Shown here one piece after another: positions 1 through 8,475 of a stretch of 64,000 nt of DNA. The DNA is from Lysinibacillus sp. 2017. GTDB lineage: Bacteria; Bacillota; Bacilli; Bacillales_A; Planococcaceae. Made by a program: the position numbers and the translations under genes. The stretch covers positions 3,312,001 through 3,376,000 of the forward strand of contig NZ_CP029002.1 in the NCBI RefSeq assembly GCF_003073375.1. Reading direction: 5' to 3'. Under the pieces are notes generated by a model, which was given only the letters and a program-made list of their open reading frames with translations, was not told the origin of the DNA and ran no database searches. Every line of letters begins with the position of its first letter. Positions within the stretch are counted from its first letter, which is position 1.

Positions 1-79
1 ATTTTACAAATAAAAAGGAAAAAATAAAGTAGCTAATTTTAAGTTTCAACACTAAACTCTGAAAACATGAAGGGATTGT

Positions 80-919
80 ATGATTTTGAATAGTACTTTA
101 CAAGCATTTGTTAATATAGCCCCTGTTATTAAAGAAATACTTGGAATTTCTACTGCCTTAGCTGTTGTTGATACTGAAAAGTATATTTATGTTTCTCCGT
201 CGGATACCCTACCATTACCAATTAAAGTTGGCGATTCTGCAATTGTTCCTGGAGATGATACGTACATACGAGCATTAAAAGGAGAAAAAATCTCAATGAT
301 TCTTCCACCCGAACTATTCGGCGTACCTGTAACTACGAAGATTCTTCCGATTCGAGATTTTGAAACGAATGAAGTTGTTGGAATGATTACTTACTCAAGA
401 TCACTTGATCATGAAGCAAAAATTGATAGTGAATTAGTTCAACTAAATGAAATCATTCAAAATATCCATGACAATATGCAACGTTTAGCAGCTCAATCAG
501 AAGAACTTACTGCTACAAGCTCAGATATCAATGAGCAGGCTAATACATCTTATGAACATTCAAAGCAAATTGGGGAAGTTGTTAAGTTAATTGAAGGAAT
601 TTCAAATCAAACAAACTTATTAGGACTTAATGCTGCAATTGAAGCAGCTCGTTCTGGAGAAGCTGGAAAAGGATTTGGCGTTGTAGCCGATGAAATCCGT
701 AAACTTTCTCTACATACTAAGGAAGCTGTTGGGACGATTAGTCAATCGCTAAATAAAATTCGAGATAACTTAAATAAATTAAATAATGGAACTAAAGAAG
801 TTTCTGCTGCCTCTGAAGAACAATCCGTTGTTACAGTTGAAGTTGTTAACGAAATCGAACTGTTAGATAATAAAAGTAAAGAACTAGTTAGCTACATGAA
901 AGAAATGTTAAAAAATTAG
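80..919 (+). CDS. Soluble methyl-accepting chemotaxis-type signalling protein (YfmS-like)
   Basis: A 279-residue protein without a membrane segment. Residues 1 to about 115 form a small sensor region. From about 125 there is a coiled MCP signalling domain; its hairpin tip is visible as [20 protein letters not shown] followed by [12 protein letters not shown], the part that contacts CheA and CheW. The size and the lack of HAMP and transmembrane parts match the cytoplasmic receptor YfmS of B. subtilis. The ligand cannot be told. An AAGGG site lies about 5 bases before the ATG. The gene stands alone and is followed by a structured non-coding stretch and a terminator. Confidence 0.85.
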   Translation: MILNSTLQAFVNIAPVIKEILGISTALAVVDTEKYIYVSPSDTLPLPIKVGDSAIVPGDDTYIRALKGEKISMILPPELFGVPVTTKILPIRDFETNEVVGMITYSRSLDHEAKIDSELVQLNEIIQNIHDNMQRLAAQSEELTATSSDINEQANTSYEHSKQIGEVVKLIEGISNQTNLLGLNAAIEAARSGEAGKGFGVVADEIRKLSLHTKEAVGTISQSLNKIRDNLNKLNNGTKEVSAASEEQSVVTVEVVNEIELLDNKSKELVSYMKEMLKN

Positions 920-1050
920 AAAAGCGCTCTCTTAGCCCCGACCGACATTGGAGGGCCCAACGCAAAAGTAAACGCTCCACCACTTTTGCACGGATAGACC
1001 GAATGGTGCGATGGGCTGGCGCTTTAGCATAGACACTGCTAAAATGCAAA
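920..1050. other. Structured, relatively GC-rich non-coding element
   Basis: The stretch just after the receptor gene is richer in G+C than its surroundings and folds on itself. An outer stem pairs AAAGCGC (near 921) with GCGCTTT (near 1019), nested with AGCCC/GGGCT. An inner arm pairs GCAAAAGT with ACTTTTGC, and a separate hairpin pairs TTTAGCA with TGCTAAA (about 1022-1044). No reading frame fits. It could be a structured RNA, a long 3' UTR or a remnant of a mobile element; I do not recognise a family. Confidence 0.4.
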
Positions 1051-1075
1051 AAAGTTATACTTTCTTATCTTTTAA

Positions 1076-1111
1076 AAAACGACTTTCACAAATGAAAGTC
1101 GTTTTCTTTTT
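1076..1111 (+). terminator. Rho-independent terminator
   Basis: AAAACGACTTTCA pairs with TGAAAGTCGTTTT around a CAAA loop, followed by a T-rich run. It ends the transcript from the receptor gene. On the other strand it also sits just beyond an rlmCD-tail copy, as a terminator does at the true end of rlmCD. Confidence 0.8.
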
Positions 1112-1116
1112 TTACA

Positions 1117-1192
1117 TTATACTAACTCCAACCAAGCAACCGCTTCACAATGAGTGGAGTGTATGCGGCAACACATGAGTGCTGGTGGGTTT
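1117..1192 (-). repeat. rlmCD-tail repeat, copy D (attachment-site-like)
   Basis: Read on the minus strand, the end of this stretch encodes [15 protein letters not shown], the same as the last residues of rlmCD. Further upstream it shares about 35 bases (GCTGGTGGGTTT through GTGTATG on the plus strand) with copy B at 7179 but not with rlmCD. That pattern fits a junction between a cassette end and the target gene tail. It marks the outer edge of the accessory region. Confidence 0.7.
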
Positions 1193-1200
1193 AAGTGATT

Positions 1201-1237
1201 GGCTAGGTCCTACAATTGTAGAACCTAGCCCTTTTTA
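1201..1237 (+). terminator. Palindromic terminator beside copy D
   Basis: GGCTAGGT-CTACAATTGTAG-ACCTAGCC forms a nearly perfect 30-base hairpin followed by five T. No gene ends directly before it, so it may insulate the cassette edge. Confidence 0.6.
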
Positions 1238-1444
1238 GTATGCATAAATTTTTATTTTGGAATGTTATTAGATTAATTTTTATATGCTTTATTATAAATC
1301 CTTTCTTTACTAAAGCATCCCGTTAGTTGAATAGTAAAAGAGATGCTATTTTGATTGTTTATATCTAATAAAGATGAAATGTATAAAGGTATTGAAATGA
1401 TTATGAAACATTTCAATTGCCTTAATTAGAAAGGGAGAGAATAT

Positions 1445-2032
1445 ATGAAGGATATACTATTAAAATATATGTCTGACTTTACTTTAATGAGTGAAGATGA
1501 ACAGCGGGCAATCTATGAAAGTTTACGAATTGATGAATATAAAAAAGGACAATATCTTCTTAGACAAGGAGAACTTTCTGCTATTAAATGTTATTTCGTA
1601 TTAATGGGGTGCGTTAGGCAGTTTTTTATAGATGAATCAGGTAAAGAAGTAACATCAAATTTTTTTACTGAAGATCAAGCTATTCCAATTATCAACGAAA
1701 AGACTCAAGATGACTTATCTAAGTATTCATTCGTGTGTGTTGAAGATTGCATATTAGTTGTTGGTGATGTTGATTCTGAAAATACGATGTTTAACAAATA
1801 CCCACAACTTGAAATAATGGTGCGCAAAATGATGGAAATAAACATTGGTGAAATACAAGAACAATTCGGTCAATTTATTGGTTCTTCTCCAGAAGAACGA
1901 TACGAATCCGTTTTAAGGAAACGCCCCGAGTTAATTGACCGTGTACCACAACATCAATTGGCGAGTTATCTAGGCATTACTCCTGAATCGTTAAGTAGAA
2001 TAAAAAAACGAATTAAAAAAAATAAATTATAA
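1445..2032 (+). CDS. Crp/Fnr-family transcriptional regulator
   Basis: A 195-residue protein with an N-terminal cyclic-nucleotide-binding-type beta barrel (about residues 15-115; the KGQYLLRQGE motif is typical) and a C-terminal helix-turn-helix (LASYLGITPESLSRIKKR, about 172-189). No Fnr-type cysteine cluster is seen, so oxygen sensing through an iron-sulfur cluster is unlikely. A GGGAG site lies 8 bases before the ATG. It sits upstream of, and in the same direction as, a quinone-oxidoreductase-type gene that it probably controls. The effector is unknown. Confidence 0.8.
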   Translation: MKDILLKYMSDFTLMSEDEQRAIYESLRIDEYKKGQYLLRQGELSAIKCYFVLMGCVRQFFIDESGKEVTSNFFTEDQAIPIINEKTQDDLSKYSFVCVEDCILVVGDVDSENTMFNKYPQLEIMVRKMMEINIGEIQEQFGQFIGSSPEERYESVLRKRPELIDRVPQHQLASYLGITPESLSRIKKRIKKNKL

Positions 2033-3222
2033 AATAGATTTCATCCCACAATTATCCTGCTTCACAGTAGCAACTACGCACCGAAGACTGACTCACCAAA
2101 CATCATTGAACCATATATCACCCTTAACTTTTGTGATTACAACTAAAAAAATTTATAAAGTATCTAGAAGTTAACTTAAGTCAATGAACGGTTTTTATCT
2201 CCTTGTTATTATTAAATTTAATCAAAGATATTAACATTTGGAGGGGATTTTTATGAAGGCAATAGTTTGTGATAAATATGGTTCACCTGATGTACTTGAA
2301 TTAAAGGAGGTAAAAAAACCTTTTCCTACCGAGAATCAAGTATTAGTTAAGGTTCATTCAGCATCTTTAAACTTTGGCAACCTAGTTCTTTTGAAAGGTA
2401 AACCCTTCTTAGCCCGTTTTGCCTTTGGACTAACGAAACCAAAATACTCAATTCCAGGAGGTGACATAGCTGGTACAGTTGAAGCTGTTGGGGAAAACGT
2501 TAAGCTATTTAAAGTAGGCGATGAAGTATTTGGTGACCTTTCTGGTTGTGGCTGGGGTGGTTTTGCTGAATATGTAACGGCCCCCGAATATGCTTTAGCC
2601 TTAAAGCCAACCAATACCTCCTTTGAGGAAGCTGCTGCGTCTCCTATGGCAGGCGTGACTGCCTTACAAGGACTACGTGATAAAGGTGAAATTAAATCGG
2701 GGCATAAAGTATTAATTTATGGCGCATCTGGAGGCGTTGGAACTTTTGCGGTACAAATTGCTAAATCATTCGGTGCTGAAGTAACGGGCGTATGTAGTAC
2801 AAGAAATGTAGAAATAGTGCGTTCGATAGGAGCCGACCATATCATTGATTATATAAAAGAGGATTTTTCACAACAAAAGGAATGTTATGATTTGGTTCTT
2901 GGCGTGAATGGTTCTAATTCCATTTCAGCTTATAAACGTATACTAAAGCCAAATGGAAATTTTGTTCACGTAGGAGGTTCCGAGTCTCAACTTTATCAAA
3001 CATTATTTCTTGGACCTTTAATTTCAATGACTGGAAGAAAGAAAATGCGTAGCCTGTTACAAAGAGCAAATCAAAAAGACTTAAATGATGTAAAAGAGTT
3101 ACTTGAGAGCGGTGTCTGTCAATATAGTTGTCGCATCAAGTTACTTTATTTTTCTACTAAACTCATATTTATTGTGTTCAGAATCCCCATATCAATCGAA
3201 GCTATCGCGCTTTGCTTGATCG

Positions 3223-3273
3223 CCTGTTAATCTTCAATGGAAGGAAAAGCTTCTTCCATTGAAGATTAACAGG
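3223..3273. terminator. Long inverted repeat downstream of the transposase
   Basis: A 21-base perfect inverted repeat (CCTGTTAATCTTCAATGGAA and its complement) flanks a 9-base spacer inside the IS, just past the orfB stop codon. It probably stops transcripts leaving or entering the element. Confidence 0.6.
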
Positions 3274-3282
3274 AAAAGGGGG

Positions 3283-4347
3283 TTATTCTGACATGATTTT
3301 TTCTTTCATTGGATTCAGTGCTACTTCTTTATGCGCTGACCAATTACGTGTTGCTCCTGTCCAACGTTCGGGATTCTTCTGCTTCGATTTCTCGTAAACT
3401 AGTTTTCTATTTGCTAGAACTTTATGATGCTCACCCGTATGACACTGCACAGATGTCACAAAATTTAACGCACTATGCAAATGCACTTCGTTATACCAAC
3501 AAACAAATTCCAACGCCCATTTTCTTGCTTCCTCAATTGTTTTAAAGCCTTTTCGAGGGAAATTTGGACGATATTTTAACGTCCGAAACATCGCTTCTGA
3601 AAACGGGTTATCGTTACTCACACGTGGCCTAGAATACGAACTTTGTATGCCCATTTTCTCCAGAAAACCTTGAAATGTCGAAGCTTTCATCGGGCTACCA
3701 TTATCAGAATGTAACACTAATGGTGCGCCTTGAATCCTTTCATTCAGAACCGCTTTTTGTACTAACTGCTCCGCATATTTCGCTTCTTCTGTTTCCCAAA
3801 CTTCCCAGCCTACAACCTTACGGCTAAATAAATCGATAATTAAATAAAGGCGGTAATACATGCCTTTCACAGGTCCGGCCAACCACGTAATATCCCATGT
3901 CCACACTTGATTCGGTGCTACCGCAAGATGGCTTTCTGGTGTACGTTTTGTTGGCTTTTGACTGAAGCCTCGGTGATTTTGCATGTTTTCTTCACGTAAT
4001 ACACGATAAAATGTTGATTCTGAGGCAATATATGTGCCTTGATCGGCTAGCTTCGGGACAATCTGAGTTGGAGGTAAATCAGCGAATTCATCTTGCTTCA
4101 CAACCGTTAAAATTTCTGTTCGTTCTTCTTCCGACAGCTTATTTTTGGGTACAGGTCGCTTGGCTTTCGGGCGTTGATCTAACTGAATTTCGCCGCCCTT
4201 TACCCAACGTTCATACGTTCGTACACTAATATGCAGTTCTTCACATGCTTTCGCCAATCGCGCCCCATTTTGATTCGCTTCTTGAATCAGCTCTACCGCT
4301 AGTTTGCGATTTGACGGGCAGGTCATTCTTCCTCTTCGTCCCCCCAA
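3283..4347 (-). CDS. IS3-family transposase, OrfB (integrase catalytic part)
   Basis: About 350 residues. A helix-turn-helix region comes first (residues ~10-50), then the rve integrase core. The DDE residues are visible in context: WTWDITWL (first Asp), LHSDNGSPMKA (second Asp) and NPFSEAMFRTLKY (Glu). The frame overlaps orfA by 25 bases in the -1 frame. It opens at a TTG next to a run of six G and lacks its own ribosome site, so it is probably made as an OrfAB fusion by -1 frameshifting, as is usual for IS3 elements. The frame looks intact. Confidence 0.88.
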   Translation of the reverse strand: MGGRRGRMTCPSNRKLAVELIQEANQNGARLAKACEELHISVRTYERWVKGGEIQLDQRPKAKRPVPKNKLSEEERTEILTVVKQDEFADLPPTQIVPKLADQGTYIASESTFYRVLREENMQNHRGFSQKPTKRTPESHLAVAPNQVWTWDITWLAGPVKGMYYRLYLIIDLFSRKVVGWEVWETEEAKYAEQLVQKAVLNERIQGAPLVLHSDNGSPMKASTFQGFLEKMGIQSSYSRPRVSNDNPFSEAMFRTLKYRPNFPRKGFKTIEEARKWALEFVCWYNEVHLHSALNFVTSVQCHTGEHHKVLANRKLVYEKSKQKNPERWTGATRNWSAHKEVALNPMKEKIMSE

Positions 4348-4832
4348 ATCGCTTGGGCCTTTTTTCGAAGTAAGAGTAATGCCGCTGCTTCTGCGAGTGC
4401 CTTTTCTTTCTTCTGTAAATCTTTTTCTAATGCTTTTGAACGCTGCTGTTCTTCTTTGAGCTGACCATTTAATTGTTTCGCTTGATCAAATACTTGACCA
4501 TTTGCCTGAAGGCAAACCTCTTTCCATGCTTCAATCTGTTCTCGGTACAAGCCTTTTCTACGACAATATTCTGCGAGTTCCACTTCATTCATTGCGAATG
4601 TTTCCATTACGACTAAAAACTTATCCTGACTGCTCCACTTATCACTTATTTGGTTGTTACCTGGGGTAACTTCGCCAGTCGCACGTGCTTCCTTGCGCCA
4701 TTTATATAGTGTTACATCTGTAACGCCCGTTTCTGCGCTTAGTTTCGGTACCGATTCATTTTGTGGAGGCATCATTCGTGCAATAATCGCCTGCTTTTGT
4801 TCAGCTGTGTATCGTCCTCTTCTTAGTTCCAT
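4323..4832 (-). CDS. IS3-family transposase, OrfA (helix-turn-helix subunit)
   Basis: 169 residues. An N-terminal helix-turn-helix (YTAEQKQAIIARM ... TDVTLYKWRKEA) is followed by a second one and a C-terminal coiled coil (EEQQRSKALEKDLQKKEKAL) that would act as a leucine-zipper oligomerisation segment. It ends in IWGDEEEE. Slippery runs (six A, then six G) lie just before the stop codon, in the overlap with orfB. Confidence 0.85.
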   Translation of the reverse strand: MELRRGRYTAEQKQAIIARMMPPQNESVPKLSAETGVTDVTLYKWRKEARATGEVTPGNNQISDKWSSQDKFLVVMETFAMNEVELAEYCRRKGLYREQIEAWKEVCLQANGQVFDQAKQLNGQLKEEQQRSKALEKDLQKKEKALAEAAALLLLRKKAQAIWGDEEEE

Positions 4833-5047
4833 TCGTCTCGACCTCCGTGTTTTTACTTAATCATATCACGTTAGCTCGGTACGACATCTATCCTAACAGA
4901 GGGGGAGAGCGGAAAAGTAAAACCAATAATTGATAAACGATTTAAGTTAAGTGAAATAACGGAAGCATTCAAATATTTTCAGGAAGGTCACGCTCAAGGG
5001 AAAGTGGTGATTACTTTATAATAGAGTGCCTTACTTCATCCATAAAG

Positions 5048-5105
5048 AAAAAGCAGACGGTAAACTAGAAGTGCGATACCAACACTTCTAAACCGTCTGC
5101 TTTTT
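5048..5105. terminator. Bidirectional terminator between the split oxidoreductase and copy C
   Basis: AAAAAGCAGACGGT pairs with ACCGTCTGCTTTTT; an inner AGAAGTG/CACTTCT hairpin sits inside. The A and T flanks let it work in both directions, ending the oxidoreductase gene on one side and the OLD gene on the other. Confidence 0.8.
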
Positions 5106-5114
5106 ACTTCACTA

Positions 5115-5172
5115 TTATACTAACTCCAACCAAGCGACCGCTTCACAATGTGGTGAGTGTTGATGATGACAC
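5115..5172 (-). repeat. rlmCD-tail repeat, copy C (attachment-site-like)
   Basis: On the minus strand this encodes [15 protein letters not shown], matching the end of rlmCD; over 5121-5150 it is the most faithful of the three copies. It lies 6 bases beyond the OLD stop codon and is followed, in the rlmCD direction, by its own terminator. Confidence 0.72.
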
Positions 5173-5178
5173 AAAATA

Positions 5179-6954
5179 TTAGATAGATGCGGTAGATTCA
5201 CCTTCACTTATAGATTTCATTCCTTCCACAATTTCTGATGTACTATCTAAATGGGTAATTTGCGTTTCTTTATCTGCTAATATTTCTAAAGCTTCTTTCA
5301 TGGCTTTTACAGCAGGTATGGCTCCATCATTTAAGTCCCAACTTTGGGCTAATTTAAATGCCGATAATGGTTTTCCTAACGTTGAATCATAAGAATAGCC
5401 ATGTGCTTCTTCGAAATTCTTTTCCATTATAAATCTACTAGCACTCTTCTCCGATATTGAGTTAAAACTTGCAATGCATTGATCAATTTTTGTATTCATA
5501 GTCCATGCTGCTGAAGTCTTTCCAGATACAGTTTTTTCGTCATCTAGATCATGTACGACAAAATATTTTATCTCAAAATGCTCTAAGACCTTTTGGAATG
5601 CTGGAATGTTCATCTTCGAACCACAATTAACAATTAAAGGGGATTCTGCTAATTTCAATGTTCTATTTTCAACAAAACCTTTTAATATTTCTCTGAACAC
5701 TATAGCCTCTGTATCTCCCTCAACTAAAATAACTTTGTCAGCAAAGAATGCTTCGCATACATAAGGATTAAATGTGTTGAGCATTTTTAAAGTTTCCTTC
5801 TCATCAGATTCAAATATATTACTTTTAACTTGATGAGCCTTAGTTCCCTTATCTGTCATTATAACTCTTATTAGTGTTGTATGATTTTTACTTAAATCTA
5901 CTAATATTGGCGAATGAGTTGCAGTCATTATTTGAAATTTTGAACCTTCTGCCAAATTATATAATGTATTAGTAAATGCTCTTATTGATTGAGGGTGTAA
6001 AAATAACTCTGGCTCTTCAATTAAAAGTATACTTGATTTATTTTCTACTTGTTCAGTTTGAACCCCTAAGGTGTCAAGTATCCCATCATTCTTTCTTTGA
6101 GCTTTAGTTTTACTTAATTCAACCATTACATCATTTAATTCTCTCATAGCATTAAATAAAAATTGTCTTCTAACACCATGACCGTGATTTTCCATACCTA
6201 CAGCAAAAGTATTATTGTTAGTTATTTGTACTTCGGTATCTACAAAGTCACCAACTTTCTTTTCAATACTCGCCTTTTCCTTGTTTACCAATTCTAAATT
6301 CATGTTTGGAAATGTATCTTTTAGTAATCCATCTAATCTATCTTGTAACTTAATCGTATATTCATGTTCACGTATTTCATTCCTTAGTACCTCTAAATTG
6401 CTATTTAATTGAGTGTAAATTGGTAGCTCAGTTACCTTTGATATCACTTTTTCTTTTATTAATTTATTTACCGTTTCTAATATTGCCTCGGCACTATCTA
6501 ATCCTCGTAACCAGATTGGTGTTGGGCAAGCATTTTGTAATATTGTATCGAATCCTCCTGCCCCACCTTTATCCCATTCTTTCGTTGTTACATTCCAAGT
6601 AAACTTCTCAGCGGACTTTCCGACTTCGCTCCATACTTTCCTAAATCGGCCTATTTTATTTTTATCCATTGAATTTGTCATGGCACGGTGATTTTCATCG
6701 TCTGTTCCCTCGGCTTTAATCCAAGCTTCAATAATAATTTTGTTATCTAAGCCATTATAAAAATCATCATTTAAAGCATTTATCGAAGTAGTAACAAAAT
6801 AATCATATGCATGTAATATAGATGATTTCCCCACATTATTCTGCCCAATCAAATTAATTACATTTGTATCCTCCATATCAATTACTACACCCGGAGTTTC
6901 ATCATTACCGCCAATTGATCTGAAATTAGTAATTAATAACTTCATCAACTTCAT
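5179..6954 (-). CDS. OLD-family ATP-dependent nuclease (AAA ATPase plus TOPRIM)
   Basis: 591 residues. The N-terminal ABC-type ATPase has a Walker A motif GQNNVGKSS (residues 37-45), a Walker B/D-loop ILLIEEPELFLHPQ (~310) and a switch histidine in ATHSP (~343). A C-terminal TOPRIM nuclease follows, with VILVEGDTEA (~408) and the acidic HDLDDEK. This layout is the Overcoming Lysogenization Defect family. No UvrD-type helicase follows, so it is a lone (class 1-like) OLD rather than Gabija. OLD proteins are known anti-phage factors (P2 Old). It is the only gene between tail copies C and B. The ATG at 6954 has AGGGG about 9 bases upstream. Confidence 0.87.
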   Translation of the reverse strand: MKLMKLLITNFRSIGGNDETPGVVIDMEDTNVINLIGQNNVGKSSILHAYDYFVTTSINALNDDFYNGLDNKIIIEAWIKAEGTDDENHRAMTNSMDKNKIGRFRKVWSEVGKSAEKFTWNVTTKEWDKGGAGGFDTILQNACPTPIWLRGLDSAEAILETVNKLIKEKVISKVTELPIYTQLNSNLEVLRNEIREHEYTIKLQDRLDGLLKDTFPNMNLELVNKEKASIEKKVGDFVDTEVQITNNNTFAVGMENHGHGVRRQFLFNAMRELNDVMVELSKTKAQRKNDGILDTLGVQTEQVENKSSILLIEEPELFLHPQSIRAFTNTLYNLAEGSKFQIMTATHSPILVDLSKNHTTLIRVIMTDKGTKAHQVKSNIFESDEKETLKMLNTFNPYVCEAFFADKVILVEGDTEAIVFREILKGFVENRTLKLAESPLIVNCGSKMNIPAFQKVLEHFEIKYFVVHDLDDEKTVSGKTSAAWTMNTKIDQCIASFNSISEKSASRFIMEKNFEEAHGYSYDSTLGKPLSAFKLAQSWDLNDGAIPAVKAMKEALEILADKETQITHLDSTSEIVEGMKSISEGESTASI

Positions 6955-7109
6955 TTAATATTTCCCCTTTGCTATGAAATGATGTTTAATCTAGATGTTA
7001 CTCTACAATTAATTATTCCTCACTAACAATAATTTGTAAATGTTGGAAATTATTTATTTGGATGACCTACACCGGGTGGAAAAACAACTCCGACAATCAT
7101 CTACAATTC

Positions 7110-7160
7110 AAAAAGCCATGCCGAAAATCCCAATATAATCTAGATTTTCGGCATAGCCAT
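7110..7160. terminator. Terminator beside copy B
   Basis: AAAAGCCATGCCGAAAATC pairs with GATTTTCGGCATAGCC; on the minus strand it is followed by TTTTTG. Its arm AAAAGC..GCGAAAATCCC resembles the terminator at the true end of rlmCD (9299-9345), which suggests the two derive from one ancestor. Confidence 0.75.
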
Positions 7161-7178
7161 TTCTTAATAATTATTAAA

Positions 7179-7256
7179 TCAAACTAATTCCAATCAAGTA
7201 ACCATTTCACAATGTGTCTAGTGTATGTGGTAACACATGGATGCTGGTGGGTTTTG
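7179..7256 (-). repeat. rlmCD-tail repeat, copy B (decayed)
   Basis: The first 40 bases align with 9358-9397 without gaps, with about seven transition-type differences. The reading frame is broken: the W codon has become TGA. Beyond it the copy shares GTGTATGTGG...ACACATG...TGCTGGTGGG with copy D. It separates the Kiwa-like cassette from the OLD cassette. Confidence 0.68.
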
Positions 7257-7651
7257 TTTGTGCACCCGGTGCATGTTTCTTCTACGAAAAAGAAGATTAT
7301 GATAGTTTACTCGAAAGGTTAGATTGTCAATTACACAAAAATTTTGAAATTCAAAAAGCCAATATAACATCATGCTGACCGTAAGATGAAAGTGCGTAAT
7401 ATCTTTAACTTGGATTTACCGTTTGTTATGGGATTACGTTAGCAAAATGTAAACACTTATAAGCAGATGTGTATTAAGGTATTTCATATATTCCACTTAG
7501 CATTATTAGATAATTATTACAAACACCTATAGACTATAGTATCATTTATCTTTTAATTAGGACTGTCTTAAACATTTAATCGTTCAACCTACATATGTTT
7601 AAAGTGATTTTTTTATGCTACATCCATTGATAAAAATGATTGTTACGTTTT
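7257..7651. other. AT-rich stretch without a gene
   Basis: No credible reading frame is present on either strand. It contains a small TGCACC/GGTGCA hairpin near 7260 and an ATTCAAAAAGCCA word (about 7350) that also occurs at 7107. That word may be a remnant of another cassette end. Confidence 0.5.
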
Positions 7652-8470
7652 TTACACCTTAGATACAGAGTTTGCTACCATTTTTTCATTCCCAACTGGT
7701 GTAGTATAGTACCGTTGTTCAATCCCCCATAGTAAATGTTTTAGTTCATCTTCATTCTTTATATTAAATTTCGACTCTTTTTCATCGAAGGAGAGCTTTT
7801 CGCTACAATAATCTTTTATGTAAGAATAGATTGTACTTTTCTCCCTTCTTGAAAATCCTCTAATTGTTTCCATAGCTAGTGCTATTCTTTTTCTATTTGC
7901 TGTTTTTACTTGTAAAGCATGATAACCATCTGCTAGTTCAATAAATTCACTTTTTAAAAAATCTTCTGTTTCTTGTTGTGTGGCTTCCTTATAAAGTTCT
8001 ATTATGCCCTTAAAAATCGAGGTAAGCGATGATATATTCTTAAAATAAAGCGTGTCCTCTGACTCTACATAAACAGCATCGGGAATTTCATTAATAACTA
8101 TTATAGGCGATTGATTTTCGATTACTGGTTCACCAATCTTAAACCACTTTTTATTAACAATTAATGATGGTGTGATTTTTTGAAAAAAATAGACGCCTTC
8201 TTGGTATGAGCATAAGAAAAGTAAATCCTTAATGTCAATAGTCCCCATTTGATCATAATCAGTAGAGATAAAATCCCGTTTTAGAAACTCTATACAGTAG
8301 TCCTCATTTGAAAATTTGGGTATATAAAACCATTCATCATCTTCTAATTTATAGTCAGAATTGTATCTTTTAGGGTTATCTAAGTATTCTGGCAATTCAA
8401 AAACTTTACCAGATAAAACCCTATAAATTTTCCCTTCTTTTCCTTTGGTACTAGCAACTAAATAATTCAT
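7652..8470 (-). CDS. Soluble partner of a Kiwa-like pair (KwaB/DUF4868-like)
   Basis: About 272 residues from the ATG at 8470, which has GGGGAG 8 bases upstream; an ATG at 8479 overlaps the upstream stop but lacks room for the ribosome site. The central part reads PDAVYVESEDTLYFKN, then SIFKGIIELYKEAT, then KTANRKRIALAMETI. This order of a DAV/LYF strand pair, an IF..ELYKEA helix and a basic RKR helix resembles the DUF4868 domain of KwaB, the effector of the Kiwa anti-phage system. No catalytic motif is visible. It is translationally coupled to a four-helix membrane protein gene, in kwaA-kwaB order. The match is by eye and divergent; an unnamed two-gene system is the alternative. Confidence 0.55.
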   Translation of the reverse strand: MNYLVASTKGKEGKIYRVLSGKVFELPEYLDNPKRYNSDYKLEDDEWFYIPKFSNEDYCIEFLKRDFISTDYDQMGTIDIKDLLFLCSYQEGVYFFQKITPSLIVNKKWFKIGEPVIENQSPIIVINEIPDAVYVESEDTLYFKNISSLTSIFKGIIELYKEATQQETEDFLKSEFIELADGYHALQVKTANRKRIALAMETIRGFSRREKSTIYSYIKDYCSEKLSFDEKESKFNIKNEDELKHLLWGIEQRYYTTPVGNEKMVANSVSKV

Positions 8471-8475
8471 ATGTT

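Larger units (their letters stand above)
3113..4904 (-). mobile_element. IS3-type insertion sequence with two overlapping transposase frames
   Basis: The element carries orfA and orfB on the minus strand. Imperfect terminal inverted repeats begin TCTGT at 3115 and, on the other strand, at 4900, and agree at about 19 of 26 positions. It is flanked by GAGAGCGG at 3105-3112 and 4905-4912. Removing the element plus one copy restores the host frame exactly, which supports an 8-bp target duplication. That is longer than the 3-5 bp usual for IS3 elements, so the exact ends should be treated as provisional. Confidence 0.85.
2253..5021 (+). pseudogene. Zinc-less medium-chain dehydrogenase (quinone oxidoreductase-like), split by an IS
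   Basis: The 5' part (2253-3112) encodes a GroES-like domain and the start of a Rossmann domain (VLIYGASGGVGTFAVQIAKSFGA), as in NAD(P)H-dependent quinone oxidoreductases. At residue ~287 the frame runs into an IS element. The missing C-terminus lies beyond it (4913-5021: KVKPIIDKRF..., ending GKVVITL-stop). Joining 2253-3112 to 4913-5021 restores one frame of 969 bases, 322 residues, the usual family length. Start: the ATG at 2253 has GGAGGGG 7 bases upstream. As it stands the protein would lose its last ~36 residues and gain ~38 foreign ones, so it is probably inactive. Confidence 0.85.

Noticed and set aside
5179..6954. Gabija system
   Set aside because: The OLD gene is GajA-like in domains, but no UvrD-like GajB lies on either side; pcrA is distant and chromosomal.
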